Of a DNA stretch of 64,000 nucleotides, positions 35,550 to 44,519 are shown piece by piece. A program made the position numbers and the translations under genes. The stretch's first letter is position 1, and each line of letters opens with the position of its first letter. The stretch covers positions 1 through 64,000 of the forward strand of contig JAPPGB010000129.1 in the NCBI GenBank assembly GCA_028821475.1. Reading direction: 5' to 3'. The notes under the pieces are model-generated. The model was not told the origin of the DNA. It made no database searches and saw only the letters and a program-made list of their open reading frames with translations. Origin of the DNA: Spirochaetaceae bacterium (GTDB lineage: Bacteria > Spirochaetota > Spirochaetia > SZUA-6 > Bin103).

Positions 35550-36395
35550 ATGAAGTTCACCAGACTTGCAGACGAGCAGCGCGAATTCTTCGACCGCAAC
35601 GGGTACCTGCTGGTGCGGGATGCGCTCGACGCCGACATGCTGCGGCGCGTGACGGCGGCATGCGACCGGATCGCCGATGAGCACGCCGAGAAACATCCCA
35701 ACAGCGGCTCCCGGCGCACCAGCCTCGACAACGTGCTGCCGCAGGACGACGTGTTCCTGTCCCTGCTCACCTGGGAAACCACGGTGCCGCTGGTGGTGCA
35801 GCTCCTGAGCTACGACATCCACCTTGCCAAGAGCCACCTCATCTACAACTACCCGGACCCTCCGGAGCTCGATCCGCCGCCCAACTGGCACCGCGACTTC
35901 TGGGAGAGCCCGTTCGACCTCGGCCCGCACCGCTACCCGCGGATGATGATCAAGGTCTGCTATCAGCTCACCGACACCAGCCCGCTCAGCGGCAATACCA
36001 TCCTGGTGCCGGGCAGCAACAACTACACGCGTCACCTTGAGATACCGGAGGGACAGACCGACCCGGACGGCGCCGTGGAGCTGGAGATGCGGGCCGGCGA
36101 CGCGTTCCTGTTCGAGAGCCGCACGTTCCACCGCATCGGGGTCAACCGCACCGACCAGCCGCGCAAGTGCCTGATGATGGGCTATTGCTACGCGTGGGTC
36201 AGTCCGCTCGACTACGACGTGCAGTCGGACGCGCTGCTGGCCAGGGTCACCGAACCGATTGCGCGCCAGCTCGTCGGCGGCCACAAGCACCCGAGCACGA
36301 TCGTCGACGCGTGGGCGCTGCAGGAGTGGGCCGAGCAGCACGGCGTCAAGCGCTCATCCGAAATCGAGTACGAGCGGCTGACAGCCGCAACGTGA
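35550..36395 (+). CDS. Phytanoyl-CoA dioxygenase (PhyH) family protein
   Basis: The protein has 281 residues. Iron ligands are in NWHRDFWES (His, Asp) and SRTFHRIGVNRT (His), and a following Arg in QPRK would bind 2-oxoglutarate. FFDRNGYLLVRDALDADMLR is the usual opening helix-strand. GAGGG lies close before ATG 35550. It is an Fe(II)/2-oxoglutarate oxygenase of unknown substrate. A second PhyH protein is encoded at 47145. Confidence 0.88.
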   Translation: MKFTRLADEQREFFDRNGYLLVRDALDADMLRRVTAACDRIADEHAEKHPNSGSRRTSLDNVLPQDDVFLSLLTWETTVPLVVQLLSYDIHLAKSHLIYNYPDPPELDPPPNWHRDFWESPFDLGPHRYPRMMIKVCYQLTDTSPLSGNTILVPGSNNYTRHLEIPEGQTDPDGAVELEMRAGDAFLFESRTFHRIGVNRTDQPRKCLMMGYCYAWVSPLDYDVQSDALLARVTEPIARQLVGGHKHPSTIVDAWALQEWAEQHGVKRSSEIEYERLTAAT

Positions 36396-36404
36396 GCTGT
36401 TCGG

Positions 36405-36761
36405 CTACCCGGGCATCGGTCGGAAGCGGATTTGAGCCGGCGTAACGACGACGAAGGATCCGGCCAGTCGATCTCCGTGCTTGGCGGCAAGGTCCACCAC
36501 GTCGTCGCCCATCGCGCCTCGGACCTGCGCCGGGTACCTGAGCAGGACTACGCCCAGACTCGCTTCTCCGTATGCGAACACGAGTTGCCCGAAGTCCTTG
36601 TCCTCGGTCAACAGGACCCGACCGTCGCTCACGGCAAGTGCAGCAACTTCGATGTCGGGTGCTTGCGCATACGCGTCGGCGATGGCCACGACGTCATGTC
36701 CGGCACTGCGGAGTGCGCGGATCACTGCATAGTCGCAGCTCTCGTCGGCCAGGAAGCGCAC
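36405..36761 (-). CDS. DUF5615 PIN-like toxin, second
   Basis: The protein has 118 residues. MRFLADESCDYAVIRALRSA then GHDVVAIADAY and VLLTEDKDFGQLVF are the family hallmarks. It starts at ATG 36761, 3 nt after the stop of the DUF433 antitoxin. It is only distantly similar to the DUF5615 protein at 7503, so it is not a recent duplicate. Confidence 0.87.
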   Translation of the reverse strand: MRFLADESCDYAVIRALRSAGHDVVAIADAYAQAPDIEVAALAVSDGRVLLTEDKDFGQLVFAYGEASLGVVLLRYPAQVRGAMGDDVVDLAAKHGDRLAGSFVVVTPAQIRFRPMPG

Positions 36762-36764
36762 CTG

Positions 36765-36998
36765 CTATCCGGGATGGCTCACGAATACCGTCACGTCGTT
36801 GGCCAGCGTCTCGGCGGCGAAGCCCACGGCGGCACGCAGATCCTCCCGCGTGATGCGAGGATAGGCGTCGAGCAGGTCGTCCTCCGACGCACCCTCGCTC
36901 AGTTTGCGCAGGAGGAGTTCAACGGTAACACGCGTGCCCCGGACAACCGGTTTCCCCAACATCACCTCGGGGTTCGTCTCGATTCTGGCATCGCTCAT
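36765..36998 (-). CDS. DUF433 antitoxin, second
   Basis: The protein has 77 residues from ATG 36998, with GGGAG about 9 nt upstream. MSDARIETNPEVMLGKPVVR then GTRVTVELLLRKLSEG and YPRITREDLRAAVGFA match DUF433. It precedes and probably neutralises the DUF5615 toxin. Confidence 0.87.
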   Translation of the reverse strand: MSDARIETNPEVMLGKPVVRGTRVTVELLLRKLSEGASEDDLLDAYPRITREDLRAAVGFAAETLANDVTVFVSHPG

Positions 36999-37199
36999 CT
37001 GCTGACTCCCGTGAGCAGTATGGCACTCCACGCCGCCAATCGCCAACACCTCGGACGTATCCTGACGATACTCGGCACTCCTCGCCGCCAGAGCTGACTG
37101 GTCCGCACCGGTCGGGCTGGCCCGGCTCATGGGCATGCGGCAGCGGACTTACGCTCCGTTCCCGCGGTGTGATACGCTTGCGTCCGGAGCAGCGATTCG

Positions 37200-38147
37200 G
37201 TGGGCGGCATCCAATCGACAACCGGTGGCGTGGATCTTGCCAGGCGCGGGCTGTGGCGCTCCATGCTGCTGTACCGCGGCCTGCTCATCATGCTGCTGCC
37301 CGCCATCGCCTGGTTCCTGATCTTCGAGTACTACCCCATGTACGGGGTGATCATCGCGTTCAAGAAGTACCGCATCCTGGAAGGCATCATGGGCAGCCCG
37401 TGGGTGGGCTTCGACAACTTCGAGCGCCTGTTCCGCAGCCCGCAGTTCCTGAACGTGTTCCGCAACACGATCCTGATTTCGTTCTACAAGATCATCTTCG
37501 GCTTCCCGGCGCCGATCATCCTGGCGCTGCTGCTCAACGAGGTGCGCGCGCGCCACTTCAAGAAGGTGGTGCAGACCATCTCCTACCTGCCCCACTTCAT
37601 AAGCTGGGTGGTGATCGCCGCGCTGATCCGCCAGCTCCTGTCTCCCACCAGCGGGGTGGTCAACTACTTCCTGATCATGGTCGGCATGGAGCCGGTCAAC
37701 TTCATGATCGAGCCGGGCTTCTTCCGCCCGATGATCGTGGTGGCCAACATCTGGAAGGACGTGGGCTGGGGCTCGATCATCTACCTGGCCGCCATCTCCT
37801 CCATCGACCCGCAGCTCTACGAGGCGGCCACGGTGGACGGCGCCGGACGCTTCCGGCAGGCCATCTCCATCACGCTGCCGTCGCTGGCGCCGGTGATCGT
37901 GATCCTGTTCATCCTGCGCGTCGGGTTCCTGATGAACGCCGGCTTCGAGGAGATCTTCAACCTGTACAACCCGATCACCTACGAGGTGGGCGACATCATC
38001 GACACCTACGTCTACCGCATCGGCCTGGTGGAGTTCGACTACAGCTACTCCACCGCCATCGGCCTGTTCAAGAACGTGCTCGGCCTGCTGATGCTGCTGT
38101 TCACCAACGCCATCGTGAACCGCTTCTCGGAATACGGCATCTGGTAG
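37200..38147 (+). CDS. ABC transporter permease, LplB type
   Basis: The protein has 315 residues with six membrane helices, starting LLIMLLPAIAWFLIFEYYPM and YGVIIAFKKYRILEGI, an LplB/YteP signature. The EAA loop reads EAATVDGAGRFRQAISITLP. GTG 37200 is the likely start. It is the first gene of a permease-permease-binding protein operon, the order used for oligosaccharide (often uronate or pectin-derived) uptake. No ATPase gene is present. Confidence 0.9.
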   Translation: MGGIQSTTGGVDLARRGLWRSMLLYRGLLIMLLPAIAWFLIFEYYPMYGVIIAFKKYRILEGIMGSPWVGFDNFERLFRSPQFLNVFRNTILISFYKIIFGFPAPIILALLLNEVRARHFKKVVQTISYLPHFISWVVIAALIRQLLSPTSGVVNYFLIMVGMEPVNFMIEPGFFRPMIVVANIWKDVGWGSIIYLAAISSIDPQLYEAATVDGAGRFRQAISITLPSLAPVIVILFILRVGFLMNAGFEEIFNLYNPITYEVGDIIDTYVYRIGLVEFDYSYSTAIGLFKNVLGLLMLLFTNAIVNRFSEYGIW

Positions 38148-38156
38148 GAGGGCGGC

Positions 38157-39053
38157 GTGGTAGTGGGTGCGCGCGGGCGCTATTCTCCCGACCGGCTGTT
38201 CGACTTTGCCAACTACGTGTTCCTGATCGTGTTCTCGCTCATGATGATCTACCCGTTCTGGGAGACCGTGGTGGTGTCGCTGCTGCCGGGGCTGCTGGCT
38301 TCGAGTTGGGGCATCAAGCTGTGGCCCGAGGAGGTGACGCTGGAGGCGTACCGGGTGGCGCTCTCGTCGCGGCTGATCTACTACGGCTACGTCAACACGG
38401 TGTTCCGCACCGTGGTGGGGACGGTGCTGGCGGTGTTCTTCTCGTTCTGCACCGCCTACCCGCTGGCCAAGCGCAGGCTGCCGCTGCGCAACTACCTCAC
38501 GATCTTCTTCCTGATCCCGATGTTTTTTTCCGGGGGACTGATTCCGCGCTACCTGCTGGTGCGCAGCCTGGGCATGCTGGACACCCGCGCGGCGCTGATC
38601 TTCCCGATCCTGCTCGGCACCTACAACCTGTTGATCATGCGCAACTTCATCATGACCATCCCCGACTCGCTGGAAGAGTCGGCCATGATCGACGGCGCCT
38701 CCTTCTTCCGCATCCTGATCCAGATCATCATCCCGCTGTCGGTGCCGATCATGGCCACCATCGGGCTGTGGGTGGCGGTGCAGCATTGGAACTCCTGGTT
38801 CGACGCGCTGATCTTCATCCGCGACGAGACCAAGACGGTGCTGCAGCTCGTGCTGCGCCGGGTAATCATCGAGCAGGACGATTCGTCGTTCCTCGGCGAG
38901 AACAACGACTCGGTGGCGGGCGCCGAGTCGGTGGTGCCGGAGTCGATCAAGGCGGCCACGGTGCTGATCTCGATCGGCCCGATCCTGCTCGCGTACCCGT
39001 TCGTGCAGCGCTACTTCGTGCGCGGTATCATGATCGGGTCACTGAAGGGTTGA
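38157..39053 (+). CDS. ABC transporter permease, LplC type
   Basis: The protein has 298 residues with six membrane helices. MMIYPFWETVVVSLLPG, SGGLIPRYLLVRSLGMLDTR and the closing PFVQRYFVRGIMIGSLKG are LplC/YtcP patterns. The EAA-like loop reads ESAMIDGASFFRILIQIIIP. It starts at GTG 38157, 10 nt after the partner permease, and forms the channel with it. Confidence 0.9.
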   Translation: MVVGARGRYSPDRLFDFANYVFLIVFSLMMIYPFWETVVVSLLPGLLASSWGIKLWPEEVTLEAYRVALSSRLIYYGYVNTVFRTVVGTVLAVFFSFCTAYPLAKRRLPLRNYLTIFFLIPMFFSGGLIPRYLLVRSLGMLDTRAALIFPILLGTYNLLIMRNFIMTIPDSLEESAMIDGASFFRILIQIIIPLSVPIMATIGLWVAVQHWNSWFDALIFIRDETKTVLQLVLRRVIIEQDDSSFLGENNDSVAGAESVVPESIKAATVLISIGPILLAYPFVQRYFVRGIMIGSLKG

Positions 39054-39058
39054 CGAGA

Positions 39059-39075
39059 GCCCCGCGTTGCGGGGC
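39059..39075 (+). terminator. Hairpin between LplC- and LplA-type genes
   Basis: GCCCCGC and GCGGGGC form a 7-bp stem with a GTT loop, directly after the permease stop. It has no T run. It may protect the downstream binding-protein message after processing rather than terminate. Confidence 0.5.
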
Positions 39076-39125
39076 AGCGGCGGCAGTGCCGTCCGCACAT
39101 TTCGATCCACACAAGGAGGTACGAC

Positions 39126-40688
39126 GTGAAGAGACTCACCGTACTTGCATTCGCAGTTCTGTTGGCGGCGGCGCCGGGGGTGTTCGCCGGCTCCGAGGCG
39201 GAGACCGCGGCCGCGGACGAGGGCCCGGTCGTGATCAACTGGGTGGGGCTGCGCCTGAAGACGCCGGGCGGGGCGCTGTACCCGCAGCCGGACAGTCCGA
39301 TCATCCAGGAGTTCAACAAGGCGCTGGACATCGACCTGCGTGCCGTCAAGTCCGACTTCGGCAACGCCGAGGAGATGAACCTGATGTTCGCGGCCGGCGA
39401 GATTCCCGACCACATGCTGGCCAGCCAGAACAACATGTTGCGCTACAAGGACGAGGGACTGCTGCGCGAGATCCCGCTCGACATGGTCAGGGAGCACGCC
39501 CCCACCTACTGGCGCGACTACGCCAACGGCATGGTGGAGGGCATCTGGTTCGACTTCCCGTCCTGGGACAAGGACACCGAGTCGCTGTGGGCGCTGCCCA
39601 ACGGCGGCCTGGAGATCAAGCACCAGGTCGTGGTGCGCGGCGACTGGCTGCAGGCGGTCGGCGCTTCGGCACCCACCACGGTCGAGGAATTCGCCGAGGT
39701 GGCGCGCCAGTTCACCTACGACGACCCCGACGGCAACGGCCAGAAGGATACCTGGGGCATGGCCACGTCGGCGACATCCGCCAGCAACTGGACCAACAAT
39801 CTGCGCACCTTCATGGCCGCGTTCGGCTACGAGCACGTCGAGCGGCCCTACCTCGATCCCGCCACCGGCGAGGTCACCTTCTTCGAGGTTACCGACGGGT
39901 GGCGCGACTTCCTGCGCTGGATGAACGGCATGTGGGAGGCGGGCGTGATCCATCCCGACGTCACGCTGCCGGACAAGCTGGCGGTCGGATCGCTGTTCCA
40001 GGACGGCAAGGTCGGGTTCGCGGGCGACACCTGGACCTGGGTGCTGCCCAAGTACCGGCCCGGCACCTGGTTCCCGAACCTGTTCGAGAAGGACTCCAAC
40101 GCCACCGTGGAGTACGTGGGCCAGTTGACCGCCGCGGGCTACGAGCCGACCTGGGAGCTGCGCCCGGCGCTGTGGACCTACCACACCATCGGCAAGGACA
40201 CCAGCGACGTGGTGCTGGAGAAGATCCTGGGCGTGATCGACCTGCAGCTCGCCGATCCCTTCTTCCACAACCTGATCTGGTCCGGCGTCGAGGGCGAGCA
40301 CTTCGAGTTCGACGACGACGGCATGCGCCAGTTCCTGCCGGCCGCGCAGGGCATGGAGGCGCAGGGCGACCTGGGGGTGAAGTTCTTCCTGACCAACATC
40401 CGCTACGGCTGGATGTTCACCGCATCGTTCGGCAGCGACGCCGAGGAGATGGCGGCGCGCCAGGAGAGTTACAACATCATCAACCCGGTGCTCGGCCACG
40501 GCTGGGTGCTGGACTCCCAGAACCAGTACCGCGCCGACATGGCGCGCATTCGTGAAGAGTACATGTGGAAGGCGATCACCGGCGACGCCGACACCGACGG
40601 CGACTGGGACACCTACGTCGCACAGTGGATGCGCGCCGGCGGCGAGGAAGTGCTCGCCGAGGCGCGCGCCAAGCACGCCGGCATGTAG
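39126..40688 (+). CDS. Sugar-binding protein, LplA type
   Basis: The protein has 520 residues. The signal peptide RLTVLAFAVLLAAAPGVFAG is followed by SEAETAAADEG, a spirochaete-like linker. The body is a large family-1 solute-binding protein (VVVRGDWLQAVGASAPTTVE, DPDGNGQKDTWGMA). GTG 39126 follows the near-perfect site AAGGAGGT, predicting strong translation. It feeds the two permeases before it. Confidence 0.9.
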   Translation: MKRLTVLAFAVLLAAAPGVFAGSEAETAAADEGPVVINWVGLRLKTPGGALYPQPDSPIIQEFNKALDIDLRAVKSDFGNAEEMNLMFAAGEIPDHMLASQNNMLRYKDEGLLREIPLDMVREHAPTYWRDYANGMVEGIWFDFPSWDKDTESLWALPNGGLEIKHQVVVRGDWLQAVGASAPTTVEEFAEVARQFTYDDPDGNGQKDTWGMATSATSASNWTNNLRTFMAAFGYEHVERPYLDPATGEVTFFEVTDGWRDFLRWMNGMWEAGVIHPDVTLPDKLAVGSLFQDGKVGFAGDTWTWVLPKYRPGTWFPNLFEKDSNATVEYVGQLTAAGYEPTWELRPALWTYHTIGKDTSDVVLEKILGVIDLQLADPFFHNLIWSGVEGEHFEFDDDGMRQFLPAAQGMEAQGDLGVKFFLTNIRYGWMFTASFGSDAEEMAARQESYNIINPVLGHGWVLDSQNQYRADMARIREEYMWKAITGDADTDGDWDTYVAQWMRAGGEEVLAEARAKHAGM

Positions 40689-40714
40689 CCCGCATTCCGG
40701 CGCCCGTTCGGAGA

Positions 40715-40737
40715 CCGTGCCGCCGTACGGCGCACGG
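40715..40737. terminator. Hairpin after the LplA-type gene
   Basis: CCGTGC (40715-40720) pairs with GCACGG (40732-40737), and GCCGTACGGC inside is itself a palindrome. It lies 27 nt after the stop. No T run follows, so a role in ending transcription is only likely. Confidence 0.45.
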
Positions 40738-40952
40738 CTTCCGGGCGGTGCCGGCCGGCCACTGACCGCCTGGAAGCCGCGTGCGCCCGTGGCAGGCGGG
40801 TGCGAATGTCTGCGGCGGAAGGGGGCGCTCCCCCGCGCTCCCCGCCGGGCTGTTCAGCCGGCACCTGCCCGGTCTCGGCCCGCCGCCGCGGCGGCCGCAC
40901 GCAGGAGGCCGGTTGGGCCGGAAGCGCCGCCGCAGGCGGCAATTTCGGGGCG

Positions 40953-42440
40953 CTATCGCGGCGCCGTCAGCGGAGCAGATTCCTGCATCCCGAACCGTTC
41001 GGCGGCCTCCAGGGTCTCCCGGACGTCGTCCCAGGTCGTCGTGTGGTTGATGATGCAGAGCCTGAGCGCGAACGTCCCGTGCACCAGCGTCGACGACAGG
41101 AACGCCCGGTCTTCCCAGAAGATGCGGGCGAGCACCTTGCGGTTGATCTGCTCCACGACCTCTTCGTCCAGGCCGGCGCCCGACGGGTTGATCCGGAAGC
41201 ACACGATCCCCAGCGACACCGGCGTCGAGAGTTCCAGAGTCGGGCTCTGCCGGACGTACTCCCCGGCACGCGCGGCCAGTTCCATCCCCCCGGACACGGC
41301 GCGCCGGAACGCGCCCATGCCGAAGGTCTGGATCGACATCCACACCTTCAAGGCGCGAAACGAGCGGCTCAGTTGCAGGTTGCGATCGGAGAGGTTCGGG
41401 TGGTTCGCGCCCCATACCGTGTCCTGGAGGATGTCGTGGTGCACCTCGAACGCGTGTTCGAGGGTGTGCACGTCCTTTACCAGCAGCGCGCCAGCCTCGT
41501 ACGGCTGAAACAGCCACTTGTGCGGGTCCAGCCCGACGGAGTCGGCGCGACCGATCCCGCGCAGGAGCCGCCTGCCGCGCTCGGTTACCGCCGCGAAGCC
41601 GCCGTAGGCGGCGTCGACGTGCAGCCAGATCCCTTCCGCCTCGCAGAAGTCCGCCAGCGCCGGCAACGGATCGATGGCTCCCGTGCTGGCGGTCCCGGCA
41701 TTGGCGCATATCGCAATCGGATTGAACCCCGCGGCGCGGTCGCCGGCCACGGCGCGCTCCAGCGATCCCAGGTCCAGGCGGAACTGCGCATCGCTCGGCA
41801 GCAGGCGGATGCGGTCCGGCCGGACGCCGATGATCCTGGCCGCCTTGACCTGCGAACTGTGGCTCTGGTCGCTCATGTACACGGTTGCGCGCTCGGGGTG
41901 GCCGGCCGCGTCGCGTGCCGCCACGAAGGCGTCGACGCTGGCCGCCGAGCCCCCGCTCGTCAGCAGACCGCCCGCGCCCTCCGGAAAGCCGAGCCAGCGG
42001 CGAAACCAGTCGATCACCACCAGCTCGACCTGGCTCGGCCCGCTCGCGACCAGCCAGGTGCATGCATTGATGTTGAATGCGGAGGCCATGAAGTCGGCCA
42101 ACACCCCGGGCCAAGTGGGCGCCGACGGGACGAACCCGAAGCATCGCGGGTGGTCCAACCTTGTCGCGAACGGAAGAATCTCCCGTGCCGCCTGCTCGAT
42201 TACCTCGACCGGCGCCCGGCCCTCCTCGGGCGGGCCGGCCATCAACTGGTGGTCGAGCACCTGCTTGAACTCTCCGTCCCAGGCCGGCTCGCCGGGCAGG
42301 CCCTCGATGCGTTTCACCAGCAGTTCCGCCGTTCGGCGAGCCAGATCGAGCATCACCTCCGGCGCCATCGTCAGGTCATGGTCCGTTTGTTCGTCGGCGT
42401 CGGTGCCCGGCGCCTCTCCTGCTCTGCTATCGTGATTCAT
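40953..42440 (-). CDS. PLP-dependent group II amino-acid decarboxylase
   Basis: The protein has 495 residues from ATG 42440 (GAGGAG upstream). The PLP-binding lysine is in DSVGLDPHKWLFQPYEAG, and HVDAAYGG carries the conserved Asp. GFVPSAPTWPGVLADF and LLTSGGSAASVDAF are typical of aromatic-L-amino-acid and related decarboxylases. The substrate (aromatic amino acid, glutamate or diaminobutyrate) cannot be decided by eye. It stands alone, convergent with the LplA gene. Confidence 0.88.
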   Translation of the reverse strand: MNHDSRAGEAPGTDADEQTDHDLTMAPEVMLDLARRTAELLVKRIEGLPGEPAWDGEFKQVLDHQLMAGPPEEGRAPVEVIEQAAREILPFATRLDHPRCFGFVPSAPTWPGVLADFMASAFNINACTWLVASGPSQVELVVIDWFRRWLGFPEGAGGLLTSGGSAASVDAFVAARDAAGHPERATVYMSDQSHSSQVKAARIIGVRPDRIRLLPSDAQFRLDLGSLERAVAGDRAAGFNPIAICANAGTASTGAIDPLPALADFCEAEGIWLHVDAAYGGFAAVTERGRRLLRGIGRADSVGLDPHKWLFQPYEAGALLVKDVHTLEHAFEVHHDILQDTVWGANHPNLSDRNLQLSRSFRALKVWMSIQTFGMGAFRRAVSGGMELAARAGEYVRQSPTLELSTPVSLGIVCFRINPSGAGLDEEVVEQINRKVLARIFWEDRAFLSSTLVHGTFALRLCIINHTTTWDDVRETLEAAERFGMQESAPLTAPR

Positions 42441-42798
42441 CGACTCCTCGGCAAGGGGCGTCAAGGCGGGCTTTCCCGCCCGCTGACACTAAGCATGGAT
42501 TGGCGAGTGTCTGTCAACTCCGGATAATTTCTTGCAACTCCGTCAGTTCTTGAATGCCCATCCGGTATCGGCCGGTACCATTATCGACCGCGTCCACCGG
42601 GCCGTGTTGCGCCGGCTGCTTGCGTATGTGCGTCGTCGGAGTCAGGACGAGAGACTGCTGCGCGAGACCCCGCTCGCCACTTCAGCCAGCACGCCCCCAC
42701 CCAGGTGGGTGGCCCGACTCCGCGCGCCGCGGCGGAGGCAGGCGCGCTCCGCTTCCCGCCGTGCTGTTCAGGGGCCTCCGCCGGGTTATACTACGAGT
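42441..42798. other. Intergenic region upstream of the decarboxylase and MazEF genes
   Basis: It should hold the decarboxylase promoter. On the minus strand TTGACA occurs at 42517-42512, without a good -10. CAACTCCG occurs twice (about 42515 and 42534). The open frame from 42532 leads into the antitoxin but shows no recognisable protein. Confidence 0.4.
42787..42792 (+). promoter_or_regulatory. -10 element (TATACT) 6 nt before the antitoxin ATG
   Basis: TATACT ends 6 nt before ATG 42799, so transcription should start at the initiation codon (leaderless). The -35 region is poor (CTGTTC at about 42764). Confidence 0.5.
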
Positions 42799-43038
42799 AT
42801 GAAGACGGCGGTATCCCTGCCCGATGAACTGTTTCAAGCCGCGGAGCGGCATGCCCGGCGGTCACGCAAGTCTCGCAGCCGGCTGTACGCCGAGGCCATC
42901 GCCGAGTACCTCGACCGGCACGCCCCCGATGAGGTAACCGCGGCGATGGACCGGGTGGTCGACCGCCTCGGGAAGACCGCGCCGGACGGGTTCGTGTCGC
43001 GCGCAGCGCAGCGCACGCTTGAGCGGTCGGAATGGTAG
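42799..43038 (+). CDS. Ribbon-helix-helix antitoxin of a MazEF-type pair
   Basis: The protein has 79 residues. MKTAVSLPDELFQAAERHAR then RSRKSRSRLYAEAIAEYL is a ribbon-helix-helix domain, and the rest would wrap the toxin. It overlaps the MazF/PemK gene by 7 nt. The frame extends upstream, but the -10 sequence and family length point to ATG 42799. Confidence 0.85.
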   Translation: MKTAVSLPDELFQAAERHARRSRKSRSRLYAEAIAEYLDRHAPDEVTAAMDRVVDRLGKTAPDGFVSRAAQRTLERSEW

Positions 43039-43379
43039 AGGTTGCGCAGGGAGAGGTGTGGTGGGCCGAGTTGCCGGAGCCGCTGGGGTCCGGCCCCGGT
43101 CTGCGCCGGCCGGTCGTGGTGGTGCAGGGGAACTCGTTGAACCGGAGCCGCATCTCGACGGTGGTGTGCGTCCCCCTGACCAGCAACCTGGCCTGGGCGG
43201 ATGCCCCGGGCAGCGTGCTGCTGCCGGCGGCAGCCACCGGGCTGCCGAAAGACTCGGTCGCGAACCCATCGCAGATCGTCGCGCTTGACCGGCGTACCCT
43301 GGTGGAGCGGGTACGCCGGCTTCCGGATCGGAGAGTGGCGCTCATTGTCCGCGGCGTCGACGTCGTCCTGGGTCGCTGA
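43032..43379 (+). CDS. MazF/PemK-type endoribonuclease toxin
   Basis: The protein has 115 residues. QGEVWWAELPEPLGSGPGLR then RPVVVVQGNSLN and VVCVPLTSNLAW contain the conserved Arg and Thr of MazF active sites, followed by LPKDSVANPSQIVALDR. It is intact and cleaves RNA at short sequence motifs; which one cannot be told. Confidence 0.9.
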   Translation: MVEVAQGEVWWAELPEPLGSGPGLRRPVVVVQGNSLNRSRISTVVCVPLTSNLAWADAPGSVLLPAAATGLPKDSVANPSQIVALDRRTLVERVRRLPDRRVALIVRGVDVVLGR

Positions 43380-43479
43380 CCCCGCGCACGGCAAGAGCGG
43401 CTTGCTTGTCAGGAGTGTCGCGGAGGTCCAGTATGCAATGGCTGCCGGGCAAGGGCTCCGGCGGCGAGGAGGTTCAGTG

Positions 43480-44226
43480 ATGTTCAGAACACTGGTGGCC
43501 GCGGCGGGCTTGCTCGCGGTGCTTGCGGTGGGTGTGGGTGCCGCGGATCTGGAGGGCAAGGTGCTCAAGGTCGGGACGGACGCGACCTACCCGCCGATGG
43601 AGACGGTCGACGAGGCGACCGGCGAGATCGTCGGGTTCGACGTCGACATGTTGACCGCGGTGTGCGAGCGCATCAACTGTGTCTTGCAGTTCGTGAACAC
43701 GGCCTGGGACGGGATCTTCGCCGCCCTGCAGCAGGGCGAGTTCGACCTGGTGGTGTCGGGCGTGTCGATCACCGCCGAGCGCGACGAGTCGATGGACTTC
43801 TCCGACCCGTACCTGGTCGTGAGCCAGGCGATCCTGGTCCGGGTCGAGGACGCCGAGCTCACCGCCGAAGACTTCACGGGGGCCGGGCGCAAGCTGGCGG
43901 CACAGACCGCCACCACCAACGCTCAGTTGGCGGAGGAACTGGTCGGGCGCGAAAACGTCAGCCTGTATGACGCGTTCGCCGGAGCGATCCTGGCTTTGCA
44001 GAACGGGGACGTGGACGGCGTGGTGATCGACGGCACCTCGGGCGCCGCCTACGAGCAGGAATTCGCCGGCGAGCTCACCATGGGAGTCACCGGGCTGCAG
44101 GCCGATCCGCTCGGCATCGTGTTCCAGGAGGGCGATCCGATGGTCGACGCCTTCAACGAGGGCCTCGCCGCGATCAAGGCGGACGGCACCCTCGACGAGC
44201 TGATCGCCAAGTACTGGAGCGACTGA
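43480..44226 (+). CDS. Polar amino-acid-binding protein (SBP family 3)
   Basis: The protein has 248 residues from ATG 43480, with GAGGAGG 7 nt upstream. The signal peptide is FRTLVAAAGLLAVLAVGVGA. KVGTDATYPPMETVDEATGE then IVGFDVDMLTAVCERI and FDLVVSGVSITAERDESMDF are classic for glutamine/arginine-type binding proteins. The permease for it lies 290 bp downstream beyond a minisatellite. No ATPase gene accompanies the pair. Confidence 0.92.
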   Translation: MFRTLVAAAGLLAVLAVGVGAADLEGKVLKVGTDATYPPMETVDEATGEIVGFDVDMLTAVCERINCVLQFVNTAWDGIFAALQQGEFDLVVSGVSITAERDESMDFSDPYLVVSQAILVRVEDAELTAEDFTGAGRKLAAQTATTNAQLAEELVGRENVSLYDAFAGAILALQNGDVDGVVIDGTSGAAYEQEFAGELTMGVTGLQADPLGIVFQEGDPMVDAFNEGLAAIKADGTLDELIAKYWSD

Positions 44227-44235
44227 GCGGCGGAC

Positions 44236-44466
44236 CTGCCGGCCGCGTCGGCGGACCTGGTGGACGCACCGCCGGGCTTGGTCGGCGTGCCGACCAACCT
44301 GCTGGGCGCGCCGGCGGACGGCGGCTGGCGCCGGCGGACTTGGTGGGCGCACCGGCGGACCTTTGGGTGGACGCGCCGCCGAGCCTGTTGGGCGCCGCCG
44401 GGCATAGTGGATGCGCCTCCGGACTGGGTGAACGCGCGGCCGGCCCTGCTGGATCCGCGGGCCGAC
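44236..44466. repeat. 21-bp degenerate minisatellite, 11 units
   Basis: Eleven consecutive units cover the interval: eight of 21 bp and three of 20, 24 and 19 bp. In the plus frame the units read like LVDAPPG, LVGVPTN, LLGAPAD, LVGAPAD, IVDAPPD, WVNARPA and LLDPRAD. Units break at 44257, 44278, 44299, 44320, 44340, 44361, 44385, 44404, 44425 and 44446. Three units shift the frame, so it is not one protein. It fills the gap between a binding-protein gene and its permease gene. Confidence 0.8.
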
Positions 44467-44519
44467 GTGCCGACCTCCGCGGCCGCCGGATCCGGAGCCG
44501 GTACGGCGGTTGCCGGCCG

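Noticed and set aside
37169-40555. A 1128-codon open frame on the plus strand across the LplB/LplC/LplA genes
   Set aside because: It lies in the wrong frame over three well-recognised transporter genes, and its translation is arginine-rich low complexity. In such GC-rich DNA, long shadow frames are expected.
42532-42798. N-terminal extension of the MazE-like antitoxin
   Set aside because: The extension is arginine-rich, has no recognisable domain, and a -10 element lies right before the family-typical ATG 42799.
44236-44466. Repeat array as a CRISPR
   Set aside because: Units are contiguous, degenerate and have no spacers; no cas genes are near.
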